Positions 18,021 through 26,962 of a stretch of 35,790 nt of DNA are shown here, in pieces. Origin of the DNA: Alphaproteobacteria bacterium (lineage in GTDB: Bacteria; Pseudomonadota; Alphaproteobacteria; UBA8366; GCA-2717185); the NCBI GenBank assembly GCA_021774435.1, contig JAJFJB010000323.1, forward strand, positions 1 through 35,790, in the 5' to 3' direction. Position 1 is the stretch's first letter, and each line of letters opens with the position of its first letter. Both the position numbers and the translations under genes were made by a program. The notes under the pieces were generated by a model. It did no database searches. It was not told the origin of the DNA and was given only the letters and a program-made list of their open reading frames with translations.

Positions 18021-19328
18021 CTACGGTTTACGAAAAACCGCTTCCACGGTTTCACCCAGCAGGCGTTCGGACAGATCGCCCTGATCCAACCCGTCGCGGA
18101 TGACGTTCAGGGACACATCGTAGGCATCCAATGTCATCTTCACGTCTTCTTCCGAATGTGCATATGACGGCGCATGCCAACCGGCGGCGAGAATGCCACG
18201 GGCCAGTCCTTCCTGCTGAAAAATGCTCTTCAGGAGCAGACCATCTCGACCATCCCCGGCGAAACTCATAACATGCCGGCCAGGATATCCTGACAATCCG
18301 ATGTAACCGCCAAGTTCATATTTTTCAATCAGGCTCCGGAAGCCGGACATCAGAGCGGTTCCGATCCTGTCGACATGGAGGAGGACAGCTTCCCGTTCCA
18401 GCACATCAAGCACGGCGCCAGCGGCAGCAATGCCGAGCATGTCGCCCCCAAAAGTGAAAGAGAAGAACACCTCATCGAATACATCCATGACGTCGGCGCG
18501 GCCCAATATCACCGAGATCGGAACGCCATTGCCAAGCGCCTTACCAAAGCAGGCCAGGTCGGGAGCCACCCCGAACTCGCCGTACGCTCCTTTGAGATCG
18601 ATACGGAATCCAGTCCAGCACTCATCGAATATCAGGACGGCGCCGTGTTCCGTTGCCAGTTTTCGCACGCCTTCGAGGTAGCCTGGCTCGGGCGGAATGA
18701 TGCCCATCGGCTCCATGATGATCGCCGCGACCTCACCTGAATGAACCTCGAGCAGTGAATTCAAGGCGGGAAGGTCATTGTAGGGAAACGGTGTTGTCAG
18801 AGCCTTCACGGCATCGGGAACGCCGGCGCCCCGCGTTGTTGTGCCGATAAACCAATCCTGCCATCCATGATACCCGCAGCACAAAATCCGGTCGCGACCG
18901 GTTACCGCCCGCGCAGCCCGCACCGCGCCTGCCGTTGCATCGGACCCGTTTTTTCCGAACCGCACACGCTCGGCGTAAGGGAACCAATCGATCAACCTTT
19001 CCGCCAACGCCAGCTCCGCTTTTGTCGGCAGGGAAAAGGCGCATCCATCGGCCAATTGCCGCGTTATCGCCGCGTTGACCCCGGGATGATTATGGCCAAG
19101 TAACAGGGGCCCCAGTGCCATGGGCCAATCTATGTAACGGTTGCCGTCGGCATCCCAAACATAGCCTCCATCGGCGCGATCGGCGAAGACCGGTGATGCG
19201 CCTCTGGGATATTGCGTCCAGGCCTTGGAAAACGTCTGGGCCTGGCTTGGAATCGCCCTTTCGGCACGATCAAGCAGCTCTAGAGATTGCCGGTAACGGT
19301 CGGAATAGTCGTTCGACAAGGTCGTCAT
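18021..19328 (-). CDS. Class III aminotransferase / aminomutase resembling HemL
   Basis: A 435-residue PLP enzyme of the glutamate-1-semialdehyde aminomutase group. GKNGSDATAGAVRAAR (125-140) binds cofactor phosphate, CGYHGWQDWF (151-160) stacks on the ring, IFDECWTGFR (233-242) holds the Asp, and CFGKALGNGVPIS has the Schiff-base Lys263. True HemL serves tetrapyrrole synthesis; this copy lies between an SpsF-type cytidylyltransferase and a methyltransferase and is 18 bases from the former, so it most likely aminates a keto sugar or sugar-acid precursor. Such HemL-like genes recur in NeuB/SpsF-containing glycan loci. The exact substrate is unknown. Confidence 0.85.
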   Translation of the reverse strand: MTTLSNDYSDRYRQSLELLDRAERAIPSQAQTFSKAWTQYPRGASPVFADRADGGYVWDADGNRYIDWPMALGPLLLGHNHPGVNAAITRQLADGCAFSLPTKAELALAERLIDWFPYAERVRFGKNGSDATAGAVRAARAVTGRDRILCCGYHGWQDWFIGTTTRGAGVPDAVKALTTPFPYNDLPALNSLLEVHSGEVAAIIMEPMGIIPPEPGYLEGVRKLATEHGAVLIFDECWTGFRIDLKGAYGEFGVAPDLACFGKALGNGVPISVILGRADVMDVFDEVFFSFTFGGDMLGIAAAGAVLDVLEREAVLLHVDRIGTALMSGFRSLIEKYELGGYIGLSGYPGRHVMSFAGDGRDGLLLKSIFQQEGLARGILAAGWHAPSYAHSEEDVKMTLDAYDVSLNVIRDGLDQGDLSERLLGETVEAVFRKP

Positions 19329-19346
19329 TGTGATACTGCTTTCAAG

Positions 19347-20138
19347 CTACGATACGTTGCCCGCGCCAGGCTCGTCATGATCTCTGCTGCGTGCCAACCC
19401 CGCATCGCGCACTATCCCGTTGTTAATGGCGCCAATTTGCGGACGGTCGCGCATGACGCCCAGGATTTCACGCCAACCGGCCTCAATGAACCGGTCGGTA
19501 CCGAAGGCGGTACACAAGGAGCGGAACATGATGTAGTCGGCCGGGTCGTCGATCGTCCAGCGTTCCGAAGAAAAGTCGTCCGGACATGCTAGATTCTTCG
19601 CCTTAAACCGATCGCCTCCGTGAATGCTGCAATTCTTCCACATCCAAGGTACGACATGCTCACGCTCCGAGGGAAGGTCGGCCTCGATATTGGCCTGCTC
19701 CAGAGTCGCACGCGAAAATACCGACGCATCCAAACCATCCGGCCAAGTTGGTGGCAGCATGTTGCAACAATAATCGAGGTTTTCATTCTCCTGCAGGTCC
19801 AACAGACTTTCTATTATCTCCGGGTCGGCGAAAGGACAATCGCCAGTCAAACGGATGATCCTGTCTGCGTCCGCTGCTTGGGCGGCGCCAGCGAATCGTG
19901 CCAAGACATCGCGCTCCGGCCCCTGAAAGGTCGTGACACCAAGATCCTGGGCAAGGCCGAGAAGAACCTGGTTTGCCGGATCGTCGCCGGTCGCGAGGAT
20001 GATCTCGTCAATTTTCTTCGCGCGCCTTACCCGTTCGAGCATGAAAGCGATTAAAGGTCGGCCACCCAACTCGTAAAGCACTTTGCCCGGCAGCCGCTCG
20101 GACCGAATTCGCGCCTGGATAATCGCAACCGTCTTCAT
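19347..20138 (-). CDS. spsF: SpsF-like cytidylyltransferase
   Basis: A 263-residue nucleotidyltransferase of the CMP-KDO synthetase/SpsF group. It starts MKTVAIIQARIRSERLPGKV, the family's N-terminal nucleotide-binding signature, and continues with IILATGDDPANQ and RIIRLTGDCPFADPEII, the segment that holds the metal-binding Asp. SpsF proteins accompany NeuB-like SpsE in Bacillus spore-coat glycan loci and are taken to make CMP-activated sugar acids. ATG 20138 overlaps the GT2 stop as ATGA, which sets the start; the frame extends to 20180 only within the GT2 gene. It is the second CMP-sugar synthetase-like gene of the operon besides 28050-28766. Confidence 0.83.
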   Translation of the reverse strand: MKTVAIIQARIRSERLPGKVLYELGGRPLIAFMLERVRRAKKIDEIILATGDDPANQVLLGLAQDLGVTTFQGPERDVLARFAGAAQAADADRIIRLTGDCPFADPEIIESLLDLQENENLDYCCNMLPPTWPDGLDASVFSRATLEQANIEADLPSEREHVVPWMWKNCSIHGGDRFKAKNLACPDDFSSERWTIDDPADYIMFRSLCTAFGTDRFIEAGWREILGVMRDRPQIGAINNGIVRDAGLARSRDHDEPGAGNVS

Positions 20139-20860
20139 GTGCGGATCGTCGATTTGAAGGCGTGCCGAAAATCCATGCAAATGGCGTGACGCAGCGCGCG
20201 AAACAATTTCCTGTTCGCGCGAAAGCCGGAACCGAACCGAGAAGGGCCCGACTCCCGTGATCTTATAAGTACAGGAACGGTCTTGACCCGCGCACCGTTC
20301 AAAACGGAGAACATGGCCAATTCCGTATTGATGGAAAAACCGACATCGAACCGCCCATGCCGCTCATACATGTCGATCCGAAACCCTTTCAAACCGCATA
20401 GAAAGTCATCGATCCCGAACCGTGCCTTGCTATAAAAATTAAACAAGGCTTCGCCGAACCGTGCCGGTTTCTCACGCTGTCCCAGGACAAGATCCGCCTT
20501 ATCTTCGGCTATCGGTCGGATTACCGCTTCCAAGTCTTTTGGGTCGAATTGCCCATCTGCATCGAAGGTAACGACAGCGTCTGCGCCCAGCCGCGCGGCT
20601 TCCGTAACCCCGGCATCGAGAGCGCCTTCATATCCACGATTGGGACTCAGGCGGACTACATGTGCGCCGGCACTCTCCGCCTCGCCCGCCGTGTCATCCG
20701 CTGACCCGTCGTCGACAACAAGTGGTTTGGCATAAGGCTGCACCCCACGCACGACTTCCGCAATCGTTGCCGCTTCGTTGTAGCCGGGTATCACCACGAT
20801 TACCGAAAAGTTGTCAGTGCCAGAGGGATGGGGCGAATAGTCAGAAATATTCGTACTCAT
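20135..20860 (-). CDS. GT2 glycosyltransferase, DPM1-like
   Basis: A 241-residue GT-A enzyme with VIVVIPGYNEAATIAEVV, PLVVDDGSADDT and VVTFDADGQFDPKDLE, the successive GT2 motifs including the DxD. No C-terminal membrane helices are present, as in the short soluble polyprenyl-phosphate-sugar synthases. It would use a nucleotide sugar at the inner face of the membrane, possibly making a polyprenyl-phosphate sugar for the GT39-like enzyme at the operon end. ATG 20860 lies inside the last 20 bases of the sulfotransferase-like gene, so translation is probably coupled. Confidence 0.87.
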   Translation of the reverse strand: MSTNISDYSPHPSGTDNFSVIVVIPGYNEAATIAEVVRGVQPYAKPLVVDDGSADDTAGEAESAGAHVVRLSPNRGYEGALDAGVTEAARLGADAVVTFDADGQFDPKDLEAVIRPIAEDKADLVLGQREKPARFGEALFNFYSKARFGIDDFLCGLKGFRIDMYERHGRFDVGFSINTELAMFSVLNGARVKTVPVLIRSRESGPSRFGSGFRANRKLFRALRHAICMDFRHAFKSTIRT

Positions 20861-21737
20861 TCAAATCAAGCTTGAACAGGTCCGAAAGCTGCCTGTTGCT
20901 TTCCCGGAAAATATCCAAAATTTCCCGCTTCATCTCTTCAGTCAGGCCGCTTTTCCGGCTCGGGAGGAATTTTTCCAAACGATTGCCACTTAAATTGTTT
21001 AGACGTCGAATAAAGTGAGGCATGGGTACGTAGTCTTGAGGCAAGTCGGAATATTTCGCCGACCGGGCATTTACTTTTTCCGCCGACTGATCTGCCAACT
21101 TTCCGATGTCGGTATCAAAAACCTCGCTTAGGCGCGCAAAGAAGGCATCAGGTTTGTTCGCAAGTTCTTCGTGAGTCAAAACGGTGACCCTCTCCGGCCC
21201 CAGCGTTTCAAAGGCGGGGATCATGTGATGATAATAATTATAGCTCTGCAAAAGCCGGCTCGTTAGGCTGCGGTAATCCCACATCGCCGAGACCCGGGTC
21301 CTTTTTGCAGGGAAATCAACCATGAAGGATTTCGGATCCGCGAGGTATCGCTGCTTGTACCGGATCATACTGTCGATTGCCGTATCCTGCCGTCGCAGTA
21401 CCACCACGAAATGGAGTGAGTCGCCCAGGAGATGAGCGAGATTTCCGATAGTCAAATCGGAACGACTGGTAAACTGACCGTCATAAGCACGCTCCAGACA
21501 GATGAGGCCTTCAGAACTTAAGATCGAGTTGCTACCCGAAAGGCCCCCAATCTCCGTCACGATATCCTTCTTTAGATGGGTCCAATGCGCAGTGCCGATC
21601 TCGATCAACAGCGGCCGCAATTCAGGAAAATACTGATAGTTCGGAACGTTTGGAAAAATGCGTTGTTGCAGGAATGTCGATGCGGCTTTTTCCAAGCCAC
21701 CGTGCACGACCACTTTTGTCTGCATCGAGGTTGCCAT
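20841..21737 (-). CDS. Sulfotransferase-fold protein
   Basis: A 298-residue P-loop protein resembling PAPS-dependent sulfotransferases. The 5'-phosphosulfate-binding loop is represented by VVHGGLEKAASTFLQQRIF near 10-28, where the usual K-x-G/A-(S/T)-(S/T) order is kept, and the 3'-phosphate-binding segment by HFVVVLRRQDTAIDSMIRY with its Arg and Ser. A later VTVLTHEEL is also typical. No sulfate-activating genes (ATP sulfurylase, CysC proper) occur in the window, whereas a neighbouring operon makes what is inferred to be 3'-phospho-CDP-amidate, another 3'-phosphonucleotide donor. It could transfer sulfate or, speculatively, phosphoramidate. ATG 21737 is used; an in-frame ATG four codons later is also possible. 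Confidence 0.72.
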   Translation of the reverse strand: MATSMQTKVVVHGGLEKAASTFLQQRIFPNVPNYQYFPELRPLLIEIGTAHWTHLKKDIVTEIGGLSGSNSILSSEGLICLERAYDGQFTSRSDLTIGNLAHLLGDSLHFVVVLRRQDTAIDSMIRYKQRYLADPKSFMVDFPAKRTRVSAMWDYRSLTSRLLQSYNYYHHMIPAFETLGPERVTVLTHEELANKPDAFFARLSEVFDTDIGKLADQSAEKVNARSAKYSDLPQDYVPMPHFIRRLNNLSGNRLEKFLPSRKSGLTEEMKREILDIFRESNRQLSDLFKLDLNEYEYF

Positions 21738-21797
21738 GAGGTTGTCCCGGAAAGAGTTTTCTTATCGATAACTTCGCTGAATCAAGCCGATCCGATT

Positions 21798-22880
21798 TTA
21801 AGAAACGTCTTCGATGCGCACGGCATCACTGGCGGGAATATCGCGGTTGGTCGTTTTAGCCAGCAACTCGCCGATTCGGTAGGGTGGAACGCCATCCTCA
21901 GGACAAGGGCGTAATGGAATCAACATTTCCTCCCTCAGCACCGTGCCAGCAGGTATGTCTTCCTTGGCCCTAACCGCCCGGCGCTGCAGGATAACGGTCT
22001 CCTGCTCATTGTCCATGACGCGTTTTTCTATCGGCCCCAGGGCCAGTTCGAGCTCTCTCGTTCTGTCCACCATTTCCCGCCAGCTTGTCGGATCCATCGA
22101 GAATCCATGATCGGGACCGCCCCGTTTTGAATTGTCTGTAAAATGCTTCTCGACAGCACGCGCACCAAGAGCAACGGCACCCAATACCGTTGCATGACCG
22201 GGCGTATGGTCGGACAGACCGAGCACCGTCTTTGGATAGCGCTGCGCATAGGTCTTCAAAACATTAAGCGCTACATGTCGGAAATTTTCCAGCGATCCGG
22301 TATAGTTGGTGTTGCATTGCATGAGGCAAATTTGATCTGTCCGCTTCAGCGCCGCCTTCATCGCCAGATCGACCTCATCCATGTTCGCAGCGCCCGTCGC
22401 CATAAAAAGAGGTTTTCCGTCGGATGCCATACGTTCGATCGACTCATGCCAGGTAATGTCACCGGAACCCAATTTCCATGCCGCGACATATTGGGACAGT
22501 TCATTCATCATCTGAAGATCGTATGGCGCCGTGAAGTAGTCGATTTCGGCTTTTTCACAGGTCTCGTACAATTCCCGAGTCCATTCCATCGGCAACGCCG
22601 CAGCAGCATAGGTCTCGAATACACTCTTATCCCAGGATGCCTGATGTGATTGCTGGCCGCCCAAGTTACGGAAACCATAATCGGATACGATCGTCTCAGC
22701 TTTAAAGTTCTGAAATTTTGCGGCATTCGCGCCAGCTTCCGCGCAGAGGTAAATCAGTTCCTTTGCCCGTTCCAAATCGCCGTCATGGTTCGCTGCGATG
22801 TCGGCAATAAAATAGGTCGTATGATTGGGACCGACTTTAAACCGGCCGGTATCGAGGGTGACGGGTTGATTCTGGGCCAT
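21798..22880 (-). CDS. neuB: NeuB-family nonulosonic acid synthase
   Basis: A 360-residue synthase that condenses phosphoenolpyruvate with a six-carbon N-acyl sugar to form a nine-carbon sialic-acid-like sugar. The NeuB TIM barrel spans about 20-285: YFIADIAANHDGDLERAKEL, AAKFQNFKAETI, LKLGSGD-type WKLGSGDITWHE, MQCNTNYTG, LGLSDHTPGH and AVEKHFTDN with the conserved catalytic and metal ligands. A SAF (antifreeze-like) domain follows (RRAVRAKEDIPAGTVL to the end), as in all complete family members. Whether the product is neuraminic, legionaminic or pseudaminic acid cannot be decided here; the PseB-type dehydratase nearby favours a pseudaminic-type route. It lies 15 bases after the reductase gene. 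Confidence 0.92.
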   Translation of the reverse strand: MAQNQPVTLDTGRFKVGPNHTTYFIADIAANHDGDLERAKELIYLCAEAGANAAKFQNFKAETIVSDYGFRNLGGQQSHQASWDKSVFETYAAAALPMEWTRELYETCEKAEIDYFTAPYDLQMMNELSQYVAAWKLGSGDITWHESIERMASDGKPLFMATGAANMDEVDLAMKAALKRTDQICLMQCNTNYTGSLENFRHVALNVLKTYAQRYPKTVLGLSDHTPGHATVLGAVALGARAVEKHFTDNSKRGGPDHGFSMDPTSWREMVDRTRELELALGPIEKRVMDNEQETVILQRRAVRAKEDIPAGTVLREEMLIPLRPCPEDGVPPYRIGELLAKTTNRDIPASDAVRIEDVS

Positions 22881-22895
22881 GGATATACTCGCTGG

Positions 22896-23738
22896 CTAGA
22901 GTTTTAGGCGATGGATTTCGTCACACATCGTCGGCATCGCGCAACCAAGTGCGGCCTCAATACGTGTCACATCCATTCTCATATCCTTCGGGCGGCGGGC
23001 CCGCCCCGGGATGTCCGTCGATTTACCTCGGCGGGTATTACCGGTATCGAGCGACAGGTGCCGTGCAAGGGCCTGCCCGAATTCCGCCTTGCTCGCGCCT
23101 TGCCGAGAACCGAGATTGTAGACGCCTCTCAGACCGTGCGTCACGGCATCGATCGTAAAACGGGCGACGGATTCGAGATGGAGTGGTGAAAATTCGCTGT
23201 CTTCGAACAAAGTTATCGGAGCACCGCTGACAAGGTTCTTTATCATCCAGTCCGACAGGCTCATGCGGCCGGGCGTCCGCGAAGGTCCAAAAAAATTTAC
23301 CCGCAGGACAAGGGCACCCGGATGCCGCAGGGCCTCACGTTCACCCGCGAGTTTGCTGCGCCCGTATTCGTTGATCGGGTCTATACACGACTCTTCAAAA
23401 GGTGCGTTGGTTCCTGGGTAGACCTGATCCGTCGAAATTTGGACGACCACCGCATCCGTCGGCGCGGAATCGACTATCGCTGCAACGATTTTTCGGTTCA
23501 TCCGGTCGGCCTTCGAAGCATCACTTTCGCAGGCATCAACGTCCGTCAGCGCGGCACAGTTAATGATAACCTCCGGCGAGACATGTGAGACGAGAGCGGC
23601 AACTTCGGACGGATTCGTCGCATCGCAATGCACGTCGCCCTGATTCTTGCCGCACCGGACCACGGTACCGAATGCTTCCGCCGCATCGCTAAGGTAGGGG
23701 CCGAGCAACCCTGTCGCACCAAATATCAGAAACCGCAC
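22896..23738 (-). CDS. RmlD-like sugar-nucleotide reductase
   Basis: A 280-residue SDR of the RmlD family. The Rossmann motif is FGATGLLG (6-13), followed by INCAALTDVDACE (59-71), the STDQVYPG strand and intact YGRSKLAGE with catalytic Tyr125 and Lys129. It reduces a 4-keto nucleotide sugar in rhamnose pathways, but next to PseB- and NeuB-type genes it may reduce a 4-keto or related intermediate of the nonulosonic route. I chose GTG 23738, where homology begins and GAAAG lies upstream; earlier in-frame codons overlap the pseB-like gene and look non-coding. The intact Tyr contrasts with the Ser in the RmlD-like protein at the left window edge. Confidence 0.83.
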   Translation of the reverse strand: MRFLIFGATGLLGPYLSDAAEAFGTVVRCGKNQGDVHCDATNPSEVAALVSHVSPEVIINCAALTDVDACESDASKADRMNRKIVAAIVDSAPTDAVVVQISTDQVYPGTNAPFEESCIDPINEYGRSKLAGEREALRHPGALVLRVNFFGPSRTPGRMSLSDWMIKNLVSGAPITLFEDSEFSPLHLESVARFTIDAVTHGLRGVYNLGSRQGASKAEFGQALARHLSLDTGNTRRGKSTDIPGRARRPKDMRMDVTRIEAALGCAMPTMCDEIHRLKL

Positions 23739-23835
23739 CAGGCCGCTTTCGCTTTTGTTGCGAGTATCAGCAGGGAGCGGGTTTCCGGCTTTGGTTCTTG
23801 CCCGCAAATCGGTTGTCCGCTCCTGGCGATGCCAA

Positions 23836-24891
23836 TCATGTCGACGGCGTCTCGTCGAGCTCGGCGAGCAGGGCATTGAGCTGATCCGGTCCAAGCCACC
23901 AATCGTTCAAATCCGACCGGTACTGAAACTCGTCCGGCACGGGCGTACCGTTTTTTCCAAAGACTGAATATTCGTGATCCTTCAATTTCGGAATGCTGTT
24001 CGGTTTGATTAGGTAACAATTGGCAAAGGACAAAGTGCTGTTGGCGTCGTCCAGGGTAATCATCGATTCGTGCAATTTTTCACCAGGGCGGATCCCGACG
24101 ATGCGGGTCGGATATCCAGGCGCAATCGTTTCCACCATGTCGAGCACTTTCATGCTCGGTATTTTAGGAATGAAAATCTCGCCGCCCTGCATCTCGCCAA
24201 GACACTGCAAGACGAAATCCACACCTTGCCGGATCGTTATCCAAAAACGTGTCATGCGCGCGTCGGTAATTGGCAGGCTCTCGACGTTCTGCGCGATCAT
24301 ATTTCGGAAAATCGGAATGATGCTGCCGCGGCTGCCAAGTACGTTGCCATAGCGAACCGTGCTGAACTTGCCCTCTGCCGCGCCCACAAGATTGTTCGCT
24401 GCGACAAACAACTTGTCGGCGCATAATTTGGTGGCACCGTATAGATTGACGGGGTTAGCGGCCTTATCGGTGGACAATGCGACAACTCGTTTGACGCCCG
24501 TATCGATACAGGCGCTGATCAAGTTCTCCGCACCGATAATATTGGTCTTGATCGTTTCGATCGGATTGTATTCCGCCACCGGCACATGCTTGAGCGCCGC
24601 GGCGTGGACAACGTAGTCGATTCCGCTCATGGCACGCCGCAGGCGGTCTTCGTCGCGAACGTCGCCTATGAAATATCGCAGGCACGGATACTCGCTCATA
24701 GAGTACTCCTGCTCCATCGCGACCTGCTTCTGCTCGTCACGGCTGTAGATCACCAGACGGGACGGGCTGTATAGCTCAAGAACACGGCGGATAAAGGCGT
24801 GGCCAAAAGAACCCGTTCCCCCTGTCACCAGAACGCCCTTCCCGTTCAAGTCGATTGACGGATTCGGATCGAAGTTTTTTGCAGACGTCAT
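23836..24891 (-). CDS. pseB: PseB-type UDP-N-acetylglucosamine 4,6-dehydratase (inverting)
   Basis: A 351-residue SDR closely resembling PseB/FlaA1, which dehydrates and C5-epimerises UDP-GlcNAc to a 4-keto-6-deoxy-L-sugar, the first step of pseudaminic acid synthesis. Visible are TGGTGSFG (23-30), YSRDEQKQ (49-56), AAALKHVPVAEYNP (97-110) and STDKAANPVNLYGATK (140-155) with catalytic Asp142, Lys143, Tyr151 and Lys155, all in the PseB arrangement. The N-terminus carries about 15 extra residues before the fold. It lies 61 bases after the ABC transporter stop. The partner PseC aminotransferase and PseG hydrolase are not clearly present, so the pathway may branch from the classical one. Confidence 0.88.
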   Translation of the reverse strand: MTSAKNFDPNPSIDLNGKGVLVTGGTGSFGHAFIRRVLELYSPSRLVIYSRDEQKQVAMEQEYSMSEYPCLRYFIGDVRDEDRLRRAMSGIDYVVHAAALKHVPVAEYNPIETIKTNIIGAENLISACIDTGVKRVVALSTDKAANPVNLYGATKLCADKLFVAANNLVGAAEGKFSTVRYGNVLGSRGSIIPIFRNMIAQNVESLPITDARMTRFWITIRQGVDFVLQCLGEMQGGEIFIPKIPSMKVLDMVETIAPGYPTRIVGIRPGEKLHESMITLDDANSTLSFANCYLIKPNSIPKLKDHEYSVFGKNGTPVPDEFQYRSDLNDWWLGPDQLNALLAELDETPST

Positions 24892-24952
24892 TCAAAGATT
24901 CCGATCGATTATGGTGCTGCTTCTGTACACATCAGATGTTCCCGATGCCGCG

Positions 24953-26827
24953 TTACATGTTTTCGACGGCATGAAGAGTTCGGTCACTCTGTTTTTCAAG
25001 CGCCTTGGCGTACCAACCGTTCTGCCGAATTAGTTCCGCGTGCGTACCGGTTTCGGTAACAGCGCCTTCTTGAAGAACCACGATTTGGTCAGCAGCGGCA
25101 ATCGTCGAAAGGCGATGTCCAATAAGTATTATCGTTATATCGCCCTTCGCGCGGATCCCGTCCAAGGCCTTGCGGAACTCAAACTCCGACTCGGCATCGA
25201 GATTGCTGGTCGGTTCATCTAAAATTAGTATGGGAGCCCTGCTTATAAGCGCACGGGCAAGATCCAGTCTCTGACGTTGGCCGCCGGACAACCGGCTCCC
25301 ATTCTCCCCTAACATGGTATCGTAACCGCTGGGCAAATCGGATAGGAAGGCATCGGCGCGCGCTAGGCGCGCAGCTTCAACAATCTCTTCAACAGTAGCA
25401 TCAGCCCTTCCGTAACTGATGTGTTCTCGGGCCGGCACGTTGAAGAGTTGAGCCTCTTGCGGCGCGTAGGCTATTCCCGCCCGCAGCGAATTTTTCTTGA
25501 ACGACGTCAATGATTCCGCGTCGAAAAAGATTTCGCCGCCATCGATTTCCCGCAATCGGGGCAAGAGATCGACGAGAGTGGATTTCCCGGCGCCGGAGGG
25601 GCCAACCAGCGCCGTCATTTTACCTGCCGGAATAAACATACTGACATCGCGCAACGCCGGCACGGTGGCGCTCCCGCCGGCGTAACTGTAGATCACGCGA
25701 TCAAACCGGATACCCTGCCGTAGATTCGCGAATTCCCGGTGACCGTCATCTTCGTCTTGTGTCTGTTCCAATTCGCGCAGACGCCGATTCAAGATTTCCA
25801 GCGACGCCATCGAGCCCAGGATCCCCTGTCGAATAAGAGTCGACTCTTTTACCACCGGCAGCAGTCGCATGCCGACGAGGAAGAAAATGAGAACCTGCTC
25901 GAGACCCAGGCCGAAATTGTCGATGGCCAGATACAGAATGATGAAGGCAACACCGACAACCATCGGCTCGATAAGGACGGAAACAATGGCCTTTAGACCA
26001 AGGAGCGCGACGTTTTGGTGCCGCTGTTCGTTGGTCATCTGCGACATTGCCGCGCTTTCCGCGTCTTGCGTTCCCGAAAGCCGCACGAATCGGACGCTCT
26101 TGAGGCGCTCGACCAGAAATCGCGAAACGTGCTGGTTCGCGTCGGTCAAGGCGAGGCCGACATTTCGCGTCCGCTGCAGCAGAACCTGAAGACAGGCGAC
26201 GGCTAGGACGATAACCCCAACGGCGATCACCGTCATCGAGGGCGACATCACGAACAAGGCAACCGCGTATATGGCGCAGAGCAGAAGATAGCCCGCATAG
26301 ATAATCACCGAGGTGATACACGACGCGGCGCGTTCCAATTCAATACTGATCTCGTTGACGAAGTCGCCGGCCTGGACACCATCGTGATAAACCATCGTCG
26401 CCCCGATAAAGCGCCTGAAGGCGAGATTCCGTACCGTCCAAACGAATTGCGCCTGGGTCCGCGCCAGATAAATCAGCCGGCAATAGGTAAACGCTTGCCG
26501 AATCAACAGGCTACAGAAAGCAACGGCTAATAGTGTGCCAAGGGTAAGAGGAACAGACATCGTCTGGAAGGCTTGTATTATCGTCTTCCACATCTGAGAA
26601 TTTTCAGACAACGATGCGAGGTCGCCACTGGTGTTCATGAATTCCAGGATTGGCAGAAAAATGCCGATGCCGATCCCCTCGAACACGATCGCACCCAGGT
26701 TCAAGAAGAGAATGCCCGCCGCCCATCGCACCCGAAAACCGAGATGTCGCGAAACCGAGATGATTTCACGCGTCGACATATTCGACCGACGCTGGTTTTC
26801 CGGATTCGATCCGGATTTATTTTTCAT
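24953..26827 (-). CDS. ABC transporter, fused permease-ATPase (MsbA/PglK type)
   Basis: A 624-residue half-transporter that would act as a homodimer. Residues about 25-340 contain six hydrophobic segments; the ATPase follows with GPSGAGKST (Walker A, about 409-417), the Q-loop YAPQEAQLF, RLSGGQRQRLDLARAL (signature, about 512-527), ILILDEPTSNLD (Walker B and D-loop) and IGHRLSTI (switch His). In glycan loci such proteins flip polyprenyl-linked oligosaccharides or lipids across the inner membrane, the role of PglK in Campylobacter. No Wzx-type flippase is in the window, which supports that job. ATG 26827 has a GAAAAG upstream; a GTG three codons earlier and ATG 26779 are alternatives. Confidence 0.88.
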   Translation of the reverse strand: MKNKSGSNPENQRRSNMSTREIISVSRHLGFRVRWAAGILFLNLGAIVFEGIGIGIFLPILEFMNTSGDLASLSENSQMWKTIIQAFQTMSVPLTLGTLLAVAFCSLLIRQAFTYCRLIYLARTQAQFVWTVRNLAFRRFIGATMVYHDGVQAGDFVNEISIELERAASCITSVIIYAGYLLLCAIYAVALFVMSPSMTVIAVGVIVLAVACLQVLLQRTRNVGLALTDANQHVSRFLVERLKSVRFVRLSGTQDAESAAMSQMTNEQRHQNVALLGLKAIVSVLIEPMVVGVAFIILYLAIDNFGLGLEQVLIFFLVGMRLLPVVKESTLIRQGILGSMASLEILNRRLRELEQTQDEDDGHREFANLRQGIRFDRVIYSYAGGSATVPALRDVSMFIPAGKMTALVGPSGAGKSTLVDLLPRLREIDGGEIFFDAESLTSFKKNSLRAGIAYAPQEAQLFNVPAREHISYGRADATVEEIVEAARLARADAFLSDLPSGYDTMLGENGSRLSGGQRQRLDLARALISRAPILILDEPTSNLDAESEFEFRKALDGIRAKGDITIILIGHRLSTIAAADQIVVLQEGAVTETGTHAELIRQNGWYAKALEKQSDRTLHAVENM

Positions 26828-26962
26828 CAAACACACTTTTCGAAGAACCGTTAGTGGCGGTTCCTAATGAGGCCAACACATCAAAGTTTGCGCAGCGGAT
26901 TTCCATCGCGGGCAAGTCCGTTTTCAAACCGCGTCCCTCACGCCCGAACGCGAAGATGCCCA

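Noticed and set aside
18021-19328. hemL of tetrapyrrole synthesis
   Set aside because: Its operon setting with spsF, neuB and pseB types makes a sugar-related role more likely, though sequence alone cannot exclude hemL.
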